Below are positions 38,206 through 47,170 of a DNA stretch of 64,000 nt, piece after piece. A program made the position numbers and the translations under genes. The notes under the pieces were generated by a model. It worked only from the letters and a program-made list of their open reading frames with translations. It ran no database searches and was not told the DNA's origin. Location: contig JAUZRY010000079.1 in NCBI GenBank assembly GCA_030949995.1, positions 17,981-81,980 of the forward strand, written 5' to 3'. Positions within the stretch are counted from its first letter, which is position 1, and every line of letters begins with the position of its first letter. This DNA comes from Ardenticatenia bacterium (GTDB lineage Bacteria; Chloroflexota; Anaerolineae; Ardenticatenales; Ardenticatenaceae).

Positions 38206-39937
38206 TCAAGCGGCTGACGTACTCCTCGTTTCAGCCTGACTGGGGCGGAGGTCATGGAGCAGGAGTTCCACAGAGGCTCCCCCCCGATGTGCGGGCGGAG
38301 CGCACCGAAAAGGCTACGTCGATTCGCTCGGGCAGGCCATTGTCCCAGCGGCGGCCTTGCCGGAAGGCAATGGCCGGCCAGCGGCGCCCCAACGTGTCGC
38401 GCAGCACGAGCCGCAGGTGTTGACCCTCTTGGCCCAAGAAGCGCGCCTGCTCCCAGCGCACGTTGGTGGCCAAGAGCACAGGGGCGGGATTGTCCTGTCC
38501 AAAAGGACGCAAGCGGTCCAAGTGGGCCAACACGTCGGGCGTTAGGGCCTCCAAGGCGAGAGGAGCATCCACGTCCAAGACGGGCTGTGGAGCACGGCCG
38601 GCAAAGGCACGGGCAGCCGCGTCCAACAGCCGCTCATGCAGGGGAGCCAGGTGTTCAGGGCGCACGGTGAAGCCGGCCGCAGCCGCGTGCCCCCCGTAGC
38701 GCTCGAGCAGGTCGGCGCAGGCGTCCAGGGCGCAAGTGATGTGGAACTCGGGAATGCTCCGGGCGGAGCCCCGCCAAAGGCCCCCTTTGGCGTGGACGAT
38801 CACGGCAGGCCGGTGACAGAGCTCCATGAGGCGTGAGGCCACCAGTCCCATGACCCCGGGGTGGAAGTCGGGTGCTGCTGCCAGCAGAAGCGGGGCGGCA
38901 GGGTCCTCGATGAGATGCAGGGCGTGACGTTCGAGGGCGACGGTCAGGGCCTGACGCCTTTGGTTGAGTGCTTCCAAGTGTTGGGCCAGCTCGCGGGCGC
39001 GGCGAATGTTGCCCGTCTTGAGCAGTCGGTAGGCCAGGTAAGGGTGGTCGAGACGGCCAGCTGCGTTGATGCGTGGCCCGATGGCGAACGCCAAGCTTTC
39101 GGCGGAAAGCCAGGCCGGGTCAACGCGCGCCACGCGCATGAGCTGATCCAATCCCGGGCGGGGACGCGTGCGCAGGCGGCGCAGGCCGTGCCACACTAGG
39201 GCCCGATTCTCTCCCAACAGGGGCACCACGTCGGCCACAGTGCCCACGGCAACGAGGTCGAGCAGGTCGTCGGGCGAGAGGCTGGTCTCCCGGTGGGCCA
39301 CTGGATGTTCCTGTTCGCGCAGCAGCAGTGCTTGGGCGACCCGAAAGGCCACGCCCACGCCTGAAAGCCGAGCATCACCACCGCTATCGACACGACCTGG
39401 GTTGATCACGGCGAACGCCGGGGGCAGTTTTGGTGGCACCGTGTGGTGGTCGGTGACAATAATTTCCATGCCCAAGCGGTTGACCAGCTCCACTTCGGCG
39501 TGGGCGCGGATGCCACAGTCCACACTCACCACAAGCTGCACGCCGTTGCGGGCCATGCGCGTCAGCGCGTTGGCGTTGAGGCCGTAGCCTTCGTCCACAC
39601 GGTGGGGAATGTAGACGTGAGTGTGGGCACCCAAGGCATGGAGTGTTTGGCCCAATACCAGCGTGGCAGTAATCCCGTCTGCGTCGAAGTCGCCGTGAAT
39701 AACGATGTGCTCGCCGCCGGCAATGGCCTTCCGGACGCGCTCCACGGCACGTTCCATGTCGGCCAGGGCAAAGGGATCAGCGTCCATGCCCCGGCGCTCA
39801 AGGAAGGCACGGGCCTCGGCCGACGAGGAGATACCACGGTTGTAGAGCAATTGGGCGATGAGTGGCGGCAAGCCGCCCAGACGGGCCAGCACGTGGCCGG
39901 GGACTGGCGGCCGCACGCGCCAAATACGCTGGGGCAT
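38206..39937 (-). CDS. recJ: Single-stranded-DNA-specific exonuclease RecJ, one indel near the end
   Basis: About 576 residues. The DHH phosphoesterase motifs are clear: VIHGDFDADGITATLVL (DxDGxxA), VSVDCGIRAHAEV, VTDHHTVPP, then a DHHA1 domain (GGHAAAAGFTVRP) and an OB-like C-terminus. RecJ degrades single strands 5' to 3' in recombination and mismatch repair, using Mn2+. The ORF track ends at 38252, but the coding strand has seven G at 38279-38285; six G continue the protein as SGGASVELLLHDLRPSQAE, the typical RecJ ending, to a stop at 38206. ATG 39937 is used because the family sequence begins there. Confidence 0.9.
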
Positions 39938-40007
39938 GGTGAGCCGGTCTTGGTTCCCTCGGACGTTGCGTGTAGCGTTGGGACGACACCAGGCGGACGT
40001 GCTCTCT

Positions 40008-40035
40008 AGCATACTCCGGGCGGCCGATTTGGCAA
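40008..40035 (-). promoter_or_regulatory. Probable sigma70 promoter of recJ
   Basis: Minus-strand TTGCCA, 16 bases, TATGCT, about 65 bases upstream of the recJ ATG and just past the DUF3179 stop codon. Confidence 0.55.
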
Positions 40036-40042
40036 GTTTCCC

Positions 40043-41248
40043 TCACCTCTCCGGCAGGCCGTAGATGCGCGTGTCCGGGTTGAAGGCCGCCCGCGAGAAC
40101 CAAAATTGGGTAATGGCCACCAAGGACTCGAGCTGTTGGCCCTTGAGTGGCCCGCTCACCGCCCGTCCGACCACAGTCCACTCGCTGCCCGTCTCTTCGT
40201 CCACGAGCCGCTCGCCTTGCAACGTGAAGGTAAGCGTTCTGCCGTTCAACGTGCGCCGGAACGCGGCCGCTGCGCCGACATCGCGTCCTTCGGCGATGAA
40301 GGGGGCATCCAGAGGGGAGGCAGTGCCCGGGTGCCAGAAGACGACGACAGGTTCCCCGCCGACGGTGTCATTGACCACGTGGACTTGTTCCAGGATCTCG
40401 TAGGGATAGACGACCGATTCTCCGTTCAGGTCGAGGCTGAGCACGCGGGCCATGGGAAGCAGCTTCTTCGGCGTCTCGGGGCCCACGTAGAGGAAGGGGC
40501 TCCGGTTGATGTCATCGTAGCCGGCGTACGGGTTTTCGCCATAGGGGCGGGAGTACCCGGTCTCACGGGAGAGGACTTGACCTTCAGGGTAAATGCTCTT
40601 GAACTCCTCCCAGGAAATGATGGAGGCCGGCAGGAAATCGAGCGTGGTGCCGGTCAGTTCGCCAACGATGGCCTCGCCAGTAATCTGTTGCCACCAGCTC
40701 TCCGTCTGCCGGTCATACATGATCAGGTTGCTGTAGCGCAGTAGGCCTGTGGTGCCGAAGTCGAGCACTTGGCCGTTGACTGTGCGGAGGAAGGCGATGG
40801 CCGTGTTACACAAGGGGCAAAAGGTGATTAGCACGGGCACCTCGTCTACCACGTCGTTCACAATTTCGTGCCAAATGAGAATTTGAATGGGATAAGCGCG
40901 TGCGTCGTTGCCGAGGCTGAAGAAAATGACCGGCTCCATGGGGTTGAGCCAAGCGTTGGCCTCTTCGACGCGGACAAAGACGGGGTCATCGATGGCGGGA
41001 ATGCCATCTTTGGGGACTCCACCGGAGATGATCTCGCTGTAGGGCACGCTGTATTTGGTGAAATCGGTGCGGAATTGGCGCCGGATGGCTAACGGAGGAG
41101 GATCGCCTGACGGCACTGTGGGCGTGGGAACCGCGGTCCTGGAAGTGGAAGGGGGTGAAAGGCTTCTGGTGGGCTGCCCCCTCTGAACTCCACATCCCGC
41201 CAGCAAGAGCAGCAGGAATCCGCTGAAAAAGACACTCCACCACTTCAT
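40043..41248 (-). CDS. DUF3179 domain lipoprotein
   Basis: A 401-residue lipoprotein: signal peptide with lipobox LLAGC near residue 19, a Ser/Thr/Pro-rich spacer to about residue 55, then the DUF3179 domain. Its signature is fully present: WHEIVNDVVDEVPVLITFCPLCNTAIAFLR, LDFGTTGLLRYSNLIMYDRQTESWWQQITGEAIVGELTG and FWHPGTASPLD. The FCPLC pair might bind a metal or form a disulfide. Function is unknown. GAGGGGG precedes the ATG. It lies upstream of recJ, which has its own promoter. I see nothing notable in the 178-base gap to fabH. Confidence 0.88.
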   Translation of the reverse strand: MKWWSVFFSGFLLLLLAGCGVQRGQPTRSLSPPSTSRTAVPTPTVPSGDPPPLAIRRQFRTDFTKYSVPYSEIISGGVPKDGIPAIDDPVFVRVEEANAWLNPMEPVIFFSLGNDARAYPIQILIWHEIVNDVVDEVPVLITFCPLCNTAIAFLRTVNGQVLDFGTTGLLRYSNLIMYDRQTESWWQQITGEAIVGELTGTTLDFLPASIISWEEFKSIYPEGQVLSRETGYSRPYGENPYAGYDDINRSPFLYVGPETPKKLLPMARVLSLDLNGESVVYPYEILEQVHVVNDTVGGEPVVVFWHPGTASPLDAPFIAEGRDVGAAAAFRRTLNGRTLTFTLQGERLVDEETGSEWTVVGRAVSGPLKGQQLESLVAITQFWFSRAAFNPDTRIYGLPER

Positions 41249-41426
41249 GGCCGTGTTCCCCCTCTTGAAGTTGCTGTCGGGCCTACTACGTGGTGGCTTC
41301 TGGCCGACTGGTCCCTTGACCCAAATCTGTTCAGCTTCCTCTTATCAGACGCGTTGTGACCCCCACGTCTTACGGGATTTGCTCCCTTGAGATAGTCGAA
41401 TGATGGAGGGGGCACAGCCGTTGGTG

Positions 41427-42571
41427 TTATCGTTCCTTGCCCTCGTCCTTTGACCGGGAGAAGGCCAGCCCTGCTTCCAGCAGTTCGTCCACCTGATGGC
41501 TGACACGGTGGCGCATGCTGAGGAGGCGAGCCCGTTGGTTGCGGATCCACGAGCGGGCTGCCCGCGGCTTGGAACGAGGGCGTTGGCCGATTGTCTTGGG
41601 CCATTGGGCGACGGCGGCTGCCCATGTGAGGCCGGCGCCGAAGCCGACCATCACGACGGTGTCGTTTGGGTTGAGGCGTCCCTCTTCCACGGCCTCGCAG
41701 CAGGCCACGGGAATGCTGGCCGCCGAGGTGTTACCGTACCGGTGAATGTTAACGTACACCTTCTCCATCGGGAGTTTAAGGTGACGCGCGGCCGATTCGA
41801 TGATGCGCAAGTTGGCCTGATGGGGATGAAGAGGTCGATATCCTCGACGCTGAGCCCGGCCCGTCGCAGGGCTTTCTCGGCTGCCTGCCCCATGACGCGG
41901 GTGGCAAAGCGGTAAACGGCCCGGCCTTGCATGGCCAAATAGTGCCGGGAAAGTTCGGGGGCAATGGCCGGCGTGTAGCTGTTGCCCACAATAGGCCCTG
42001 TTAACAAGTGGCCGCCCGAGCCATCACTGCCCAGCTCAAAGGCCAACAGCCCTCCTGGTTCCTCGTCCGCTTCCAAGTAGAAGGCGCCGGCGCCGTCGCC
42101 GAAGAGCACACAGGTGGTGCGGTCCTCCCAATCAGTGATGTGGCTGAGCGCTTCGGTGCCCACGACAAGAGCACGGCGCACTTGACCGGCCTCGATCATC
42201 TTGGCAGCTACCGAGAGGGCGTAGATGAAGCCGCTACAGCCGGCGCTCAGGTCAAAGGCGCCTCCTTGGGCGCCAATGGCGTCCTGGATCATGCAGGCCG
42301 TGGCCGGGAAGATGCGGTCGGGCGTGGCTGTGGCGGCGATGACCAAGTCCACTTCGGCCGGGTCCACGTCGGCCATCTGGAGGGCTTCGCGGGCAGCCTT
42401 AATGCCCATGGTGACGGCCGTGTCGCCGTCGCCGGCGATGCGGCGTTCGGCGATGCCCGTGCGCGTGCGAATCCACTCGTCGGTGGTGTTGATCATGCGT
42501 GCCAGGTCATCGTTGGTCAACACGTTGGGGGGCACGTACTTTCCCCATCCGCGGATGTGTGCGTAAGGCAT
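41427..42571 (-). CDS. fabH: 3-oxoacyl-ACP synthase III (KASIII/FabH), one indel
   Basis: Starts fatty acid synthesis by condensing an acyl-CoA with malonyl-ACP. About 380 residues after correction: [27 protein letters not shown], the nucleophile Cys in [13 protein letters not shown], then His in [13 protein letters not shown] and Asn in [13 protein letters not shown]. The break is a run of four G on the plus strand near 41822-41825; five restore [10 protein letters not shown]. The protein ends in a basic extension of about 60 residues ([26 protein letters not shown]...) beyond the usual FabH end; its role is unknown. AGGAGG precedes the ATG. Forms an operon with fabF, 10 bases upstream. Confidence 0.9.
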
Positions 42572-42581
42572 GGCTGTCCTC

Positions 42582-43865
42582 CTAGCTCTCGTACCGGGAG
42601 AAGATCAGGCAGGCGTTGTGGCCCCCTAATCCCATGGAGTTGCTCATGGCCACGCGCACGTCAGCACGGCGAGCCTGGTTGGGAACGTAGTCCAAATCAC
42701 ATTCCGGGTCGGGATGTTCGTAGTTGATGGTGGGGGGAAGGATGCCCGTTTCGATGACCTTCACGCAGATAACGGCTTCCAGGGCACCCGCCGCCCCCAT
42801 GAGGTGACCGGTCATGCTCTTGGTGCTGCTCACGGGAATGTCATATGCCGTTTCGCCGAAGACGGCCTTGATGGCCTTAGTTTCGTTGGCGTCGTTCAGG
42901 GGCGTACTGGTGCCGTGGGCGTTGATGTAGTCCACGTCCTGGGGGGCAAGGTTGGCCCGCTGGAGGGCCCGTTTCATGGCTCGTTGGATGCCTACGCCGT
43001 TTTCGGGCTGGGCTGCCAAGTGATAGCCGTCCACAGTGCTCCCGTAGCCAATGAGCTCGGCGTAGATGCGGCTTCCGCGGGCTCGGGCGTGTTCCAGGGA
43101 TTCCAAGATAATGATACCACATCCCTCGGCGATGACGAAGCCATCTCGTTGGGCGTCAAATGGGCGCGAGGCCCGTTCGGGTTCGTCGTTCCGCGTGCTC
43201 ATGGCCCGCATCACGTTGAAGCCGGCAAAGGCCAGCGGCAAGATACCGGCTTCGGAGCCGCCGGCGATGATCACGTCGGCATCTCCCCGCCGGATGATTT
43301 CGGCGGCCTCGCCAATGGCGTTGGCCCCCGTGGCACAGGCGCTGACAATGCCGAAGCTGGGACCGTGGAGGCCGTATTGGATGGCAATCTGGGCGCCGGC
43401 CGTGTCAATGACCATGGCCGGCAGGAAAAAGGGGTTCACCCGGCGAGGCCCCCGGTTCTTCAACACGTCGTACTGTTTCAACAGCGTGATGATGCCACCA
43501 ATGGCGCTGCCCACAATAACGCCAATCCGTTCCGGGTTCTCGTTGTTCAAGTCAAGATTGGCGTCGGCAATGGCCTCGTGGGCGGCTGCCACGGCGAGCT
43601 GGACGAAGCGGTCGCTGCGGCGGGCCTCCTTGCGGTCCATGAACTGAGCTGGGTCAAAGTTCTTGACCTCGCCAGCGATGCGCGTTTCGTACTCCGAGGC
43701 GTCAAATTGGGTGATCGGCCCGATGCCGGAGCGGCCTTCCACGAGGTGGGCCCATGTGGTAGGCACATCGTTGCCCAGTGGTGAGAGACACCCCAGCCCT
43801 GTGACGACAACTCGTCTCTTTTGTGCACCGTTTGTGTCCAAGGTTCGCCCTCCTGCCGTACTCAT
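42582..43865 (-). CDS. fabF: 3-oxoacyl-ACP synthase II (FabF)
   Basis: Elongates acyl-ACP in fatty acid synthesis. About 427 residues. The opening [36 protein letters not shown] is the standard FabF start. The catalytic triad is Cys in [12 protein letters not shown], His in [14 protein letters not shown], and His in [18 protein letters not shown]; the C-terminal [13 protein letters not shown] completes the family. I use ATG 43865 because the ORF upstream of it covers the intergenic region and lacks family sequence; its ribosome site (GGAG) is rather close. A TATACT on the minus strand at 43898-43903 could be its -10, but I see no good -35. Confidence 0.95.
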   Translation of the reverse strand: MSTAGGRTLDTNGAQKRRVVVTGLGCLSPLGNDVPTTWAHLVEGRSGIGPITQFDASEYETRIAGEVKNFDPAQFMDRKEARRSDRFVQLAVAAAHEAIADANLDLNNENPERIGVIVGSAIGGIITLLKQYDVLKNRGPRRVNPFFLPAMVIDTAGAQIAIQYGLHGPSFGIVSACATGANAIGEAAEIIRRGDADVIIAGGSEAGILPLAFAGFNVMRAMSTRNDEPERASRPFDAQRDGFVIAEGCGIIILESLEHARARGSRIYAELIGYGSTVDGYHLAAQPENGVGIQRAMKRALQRANLAPQDVDYINAHGTSTPLNDANETKAIKAVFGETAYDIPVSSTKSMTGHLMGAAGALEAVICVKVIETGILPPTINYEHPDPECDLDYVPNQARRADVRVAMSNSMGLGGHNACLIFSRYES

Positions 43866-44054
43866 GGTCTCCGGCCCAGGCCGGGGGAACTCTGTGAAGT
43901 ATAAACCCAGCACATGGGGTTGAGATACGCTCGTGGTGCCCGGCACATCGGCGCTGGTGGGCGTCGGTGTCAAGTCCGGGAACTGTATTGTGCTCCAGTT
44001 TGTACGATATGGCAAGTGAGAGGGCGGAAAGACCAAGGTGCTGCGGACACGGTG

Positions 44055-44083
44055 TTGACAATTCTTCACCGCCATGTTACCAT
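44055..44083 (+). promoter_or_regulatory. Sigma70-type promoter of tyrS
   Basis: TTGACA, 17 bases, TACCAT. It leaves an untranslated leader of about 135 bases before tyrS, in which I find no T-box motif. The 43866-44224 gap otherwise holds nothing I can name. Confidence 0.65.
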
Positions 44084-44224
44084 CCCTCTACGTTCAGCCC
44101 CCCGGTGAGCCTGTTCTGGTCCACAGGGCTGCCCCACGCGATGGCTCCCGGGACGAGGGGTGTTCACACTGAGCCTGCTCTTCTCTTGAGCAATCCCTGT
44201 ACTTGTCGCGCGGAGGCGTGTTCG

Positions 44225-45454
44225 ATGGGAATTCCGGTGGACGATCAGATTGCCGTGTTGATGCGGGGCACGCAGTACGGTGACGAGGAGACGAGGCGCG
44301 TCATGGAGCGGGAGTTGCGCGAGCGGCTGGAAGAGGGCAGGCCGCTGCGCGTCTACTTGGGCGTGGACCCCACAGCGCCTGACCTCCACTTGGGGCATTC
44401 CGTGCCCCTGCGCAAGTTGGCCCAGTTTCAGGAGCTCGGCCACGAGTGCACGTTTCTCATTGGCGATTTCACCGCCATGATCGGCGATCCCAGCGACAAG
44501 GACAAGACGCGCCCCCAATTGACCCGCGAGCAAGTGTTGGCCAACGTGGAGACGTATACCCGCCAAGCATTCAAGATCCTCGACCCGGGGAGGACTACAA
44601 TTCGTTACAACAGCGAGTGGCTGAGCAGGCTCACCTTGGCCGATACTGTGCGCTTAGCCAGCCACTTCACTGTGGCCCAGTTCCTCGAGCGGGAGAATTT
44701 TGCCAAGCGGTTCGAGCGAGGCGAAGCCATTCACCTCCACGAGTTCTTCTACGCCCTCATGCAGGGATACGATGCTGTCGCCCTGGAGACAGATGTGCAG
44801 ATCGGCGGCACAGACCAGACCTTCAACATCTTGGCCGGCCGACGCATCCAGCAGCTCTTCGGACAGCAGCCCCAGATCCTGATTACTCTGGGCATTCTGC
44901 CGGGCACGGACGGCCGCCTCAAGATGTCCAAGAGCTTGGGCAATGCCATCCCCATTGACACGACACCAGAGGACATGTACGGCAAGCTGATGAGCATTCC
45001 CGACTTCGCCATGCGCACCTACTTCGACCTGCTCACCCGTTTCCACCCCAACGAGATCGAGCGCTTGTTCCAGGAGCTCCGCTCAGGTGACCGTCATCCC
45101 CGCGATGTCAAGATGATCTTAGCCCGTGAAGTCACCGCCATCTTTTTCGGCGACGCGGCCGCTGCCGAAGCGGAGGCGTACTTCGTGCGTGTCTACCGCC
45201 AACGCGAACGCCCCACCGAGATGCCCACTTACGAATTGCAGGAGCCCAAGAACATTGTTGACCTGATGGCGGAGTTGAACCTGGTGAAGAGCCGCAGTGA
45301 GGCCCGTCGCTTGATCAAGCAGGGAGGCGTGCGGCTGGACGGCGAGCGGGTGACCCAGTTCGACACTGTGGTGGAACCGCGCGGCACCCGCGTGCTTCGC
45401 GTGGGCAAGCACACGTTCGTGGCCCTCCGGGAGGTTGAGACGACCGAAACGTGA
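44225..45454 (+). CDS. tyrS: Tyrosine--tRNA ligase
   Basis: A 409-residue class I synthetase. The HIGH-type motif is DLHLGHSVPLRK, the tyrosine-binding region includes LMQGYDAVALETDVQIGGTDQTFN, and the KMSKS loop is LKMSKSLGNAIP. A C-terminal S4 domain (VDLMAELNLVKSRSEARRLIKQGGVRLDGERV) binds tRNA. The sequence belongs to the TyrZ-like branch, with HLGH rather than the HIGH/KFGKT of TyrS from E. coli. ATG 44225 has GGAGG eight bases upstream; the long ORF from 43967 covers the promoter and is rejected. Transcribed divergently from fabF. Confidence 0.95.
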   Translation: MGIPVDDQIAVLMRGTQYGDEETRRVMERELRERLEEGRPLRVYLGVDPTAPDLHLGHSVPLRKLAQFQELGHECTFLIGDFTAMIGDPSDKDKTRPQLTREQVLANVETYTRQAFKILDPGRTTIRYNSEWLSRLTLADTVRLASHFTVAQFLERENFAKRFERGEAIHLHEFFYALMQGYDAVALETDVQIGGTDQTFNILAGRRIQQLFGQQPQILITLGILPGTDGRLKMSKSLGNAIPIDTTPEDMYGKLMSIPDFAMRTYFDLLTRFHPNEIERLFQELRSGDRHPRDVKMILAREVTAIFFGDAAAAEAEAYFVRVYRQRERPTEMPTYELQEPKNIVDLMAELNLVKSRSEARRLIKQGGVRLDGERVTQFDTVVEPRGTRVLRVGKHTFVALREVETTET

Positions 45455-45602
45455 GGTGAAGATCACACCAGGGGAAGGGGAGCGCCAGCTCTGCCCGTGT
45501 TGCCCAACGTTCGTCCCCCGTTGCTCCAGCCCTGTTCTCGGTGTATGCTCCTCTGTGGAGAGCGAAGGCTTCTGTGGAGGGCCGCCAGGGAAGAGGGGAC
45601 CA

Positions 45603-46432
45603 ATGAAACGCGCGGAGATAGAGGCGTTGTTGGAACGCATTGCGGCTGGCGACGAGGAGGCCCTTGATGCTCTGTTGGCCTTCTTGGAGACGCGCAGCAG
45701 CGGCACCCGCGTGCTCTTCTTGGAGGCCTTGGCCATCGAGGACGAGGAGCAGATGTGGGAAGCCATCATGCTGACCCTCGCCGACGATGATCTGCCCGCA
45801 GTTGCCCCTCTGGCACAAGGGGAGGATGTCCCCCCATCGGCCCCTCCTGACGTGCTCAATCAGCTCAGGTTCGGCCCCACACGCCGGGAGCGCGTTGAAG
45901 CGGCCAAGGCCTTGGCCGCGTGGCGCGATCCCCGCACTGTGTCGGCCCTGGTGGACGCCCTGGCCGACGATCGACTGGTAGCCGCCGCGGCCGTGGAGGC
46001 CCTCGTGGGATCGGATCCATTGCCGTGCCGGCGCTGATCGAGGCCATGCAAGCACAAGAGGCACAGGTCCGCCGGTACGCCACGAGGGCGCTCAGTCACT
46101 TGGGAGACGCTCGGGCCACCGACGTCCTCATTGAAGCCCTTGAGGACCCCAGCTATAGCGTCCGTTGGTTGGCCGCCGAAGGGCTGGTGGCCATTGGTCC
46201 CGAAGCTGTGGCGCCCTTGTTGCGCGCCATGAGCGCCCGAGTGGTGCGAGCGTGGTTCCGTCAAGGCGCCTTTCACGTGCTGAACAAAGTGGAGGGCGTG
46301 GGAAATGCGGAAGCCCAATGGCTCCGCCGGATCGCAGCCCGCGTGAAACGGGATCCGGCGGAAGAGTTACCCCTGTTGGCCCGCCGTGCCCTGGACGAAT
46401 GGCAACGGCTGTGGGCTGGAGCGTCCGGATGA
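45603..46432 (+). CDS. HEAT-repeat protein, one indel
   Basis: About 276 residues. The N-terminal part (MKRAEIEALLERIAAGDEEALDALLAFL) is acidic and helical; the second half contains HEAT/PBS-lyase-type repeats: RVEAAKALAAWRDPRTVSALVDALADDRLVAAAAVEAL, VPALIEAMQAQEAQVRRYATRALSHLGDARATDVLIEALEDPSYSVRWLAAEGLVAIG. Such repeats form a protein-binding solenoid. The frame changes at about 46009-46013, where adding one G gives EALVGIGSIAVPALIEAM. No catalytic motif is visible. It follows tyrS by 148 bases without a clear terminator or promoter and converges with the phosphoribosyltransferase gene. Confidence 0.7.
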
Positions 46433-46441
46433 GTGTTGCTC

Positions 46442-47144
46442 CTACGTGCGGTTAGCCCCTCGGTTCTTCTGGAAGGCTTTCAAGATGGCCACTACCTCTT
46501 CATCGTCCACCTGCCGAAAATCGTGATAGTAGGCCCCCACACCGACCGCCCCAGAAATCGTGCGGGGCAGTTACGGCCACGGTTACATCAGCCAGTTGGG
46601 CTAACTCCTCAAATGTCTCCCGTGGCGCCACAGGCAATGCCAACACCACTTGAGCCGGACGCTCGCTCCGAGTGGCTGCAATGGCCGCCTGCATGGTGCT
46701 GCCTGTGGCCACGCCGTCGTCCACCAGGATGACCGTGTGCCCGTGAAAGGGGGTGTGGGGCAAGACAGCGCGGTAGTGGCGTGTGCGGGCCGCGATCTCC
46801 TCCTGTGTGCGGCGGGCTTCTTCCTCAATGTAGGCTTCAGGCACCCCCAAGTAGAGGATCACATCCTCGTTGAGCACAAGGTGGCCCCGCTCGGTGATAG
46901 CCCCGATGGCCAACTCGGTGTTGCCGGGTGCTCCGAGTTTTTTGGGCATGATGAAGTCCAAGTCCGCCGACAAAAGGCGGGCGATTTCGGCGGCCACCAC
47001 GAGGCCGCCTCGTGGAATGCCGACCACAACGGGCTGGTGAAATGAGAATGGACGGAGTGCCTCAACCAGAAGGCGCCCTGCCTCGACACGGTCGGCGAAG
47101 ACGTGTGCGCGATCAAAGAGAACGTGTGTATGTGCCGTGTTCAT
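46442..47144 (-). CDS. Phosphoribosyltransferase family protein, one indel near the end
   Basis: About 233 residues. PRT-fold features: FHQPVVVGIPRGGLVVAAEIARLL, LDFIMPKKLGAPGNTELAIGAI and the PRPP loop VILVDDGVATGSTM, which is the pattern of the predicted phosphoribosyltransferases often fused to or adjacent to hydrolases. The acceptor base is unknown. The ORF track ends at 46500, but GGGG at 46546-46549 (plus strand CCCC) with one base fewer continues the protein as FWAVGVGAYYHDFRQVDDEEVVAILKAFQKN, the standard C-terminus of this family, to a stop at 46442. ATG 47144 has GGGAG upstream. Confidence 0.78.
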
Positions 47145-47170
47145 CGGGATGCTCCCTGTGCTGGCTGTAC

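Noticed and set aside
43890-43926. Promoter for fabF with TATACT
   Set aside because: The -10 is good but no acceptable -35 or extended -10 is present, so it is mentioned only in the fabF entry.
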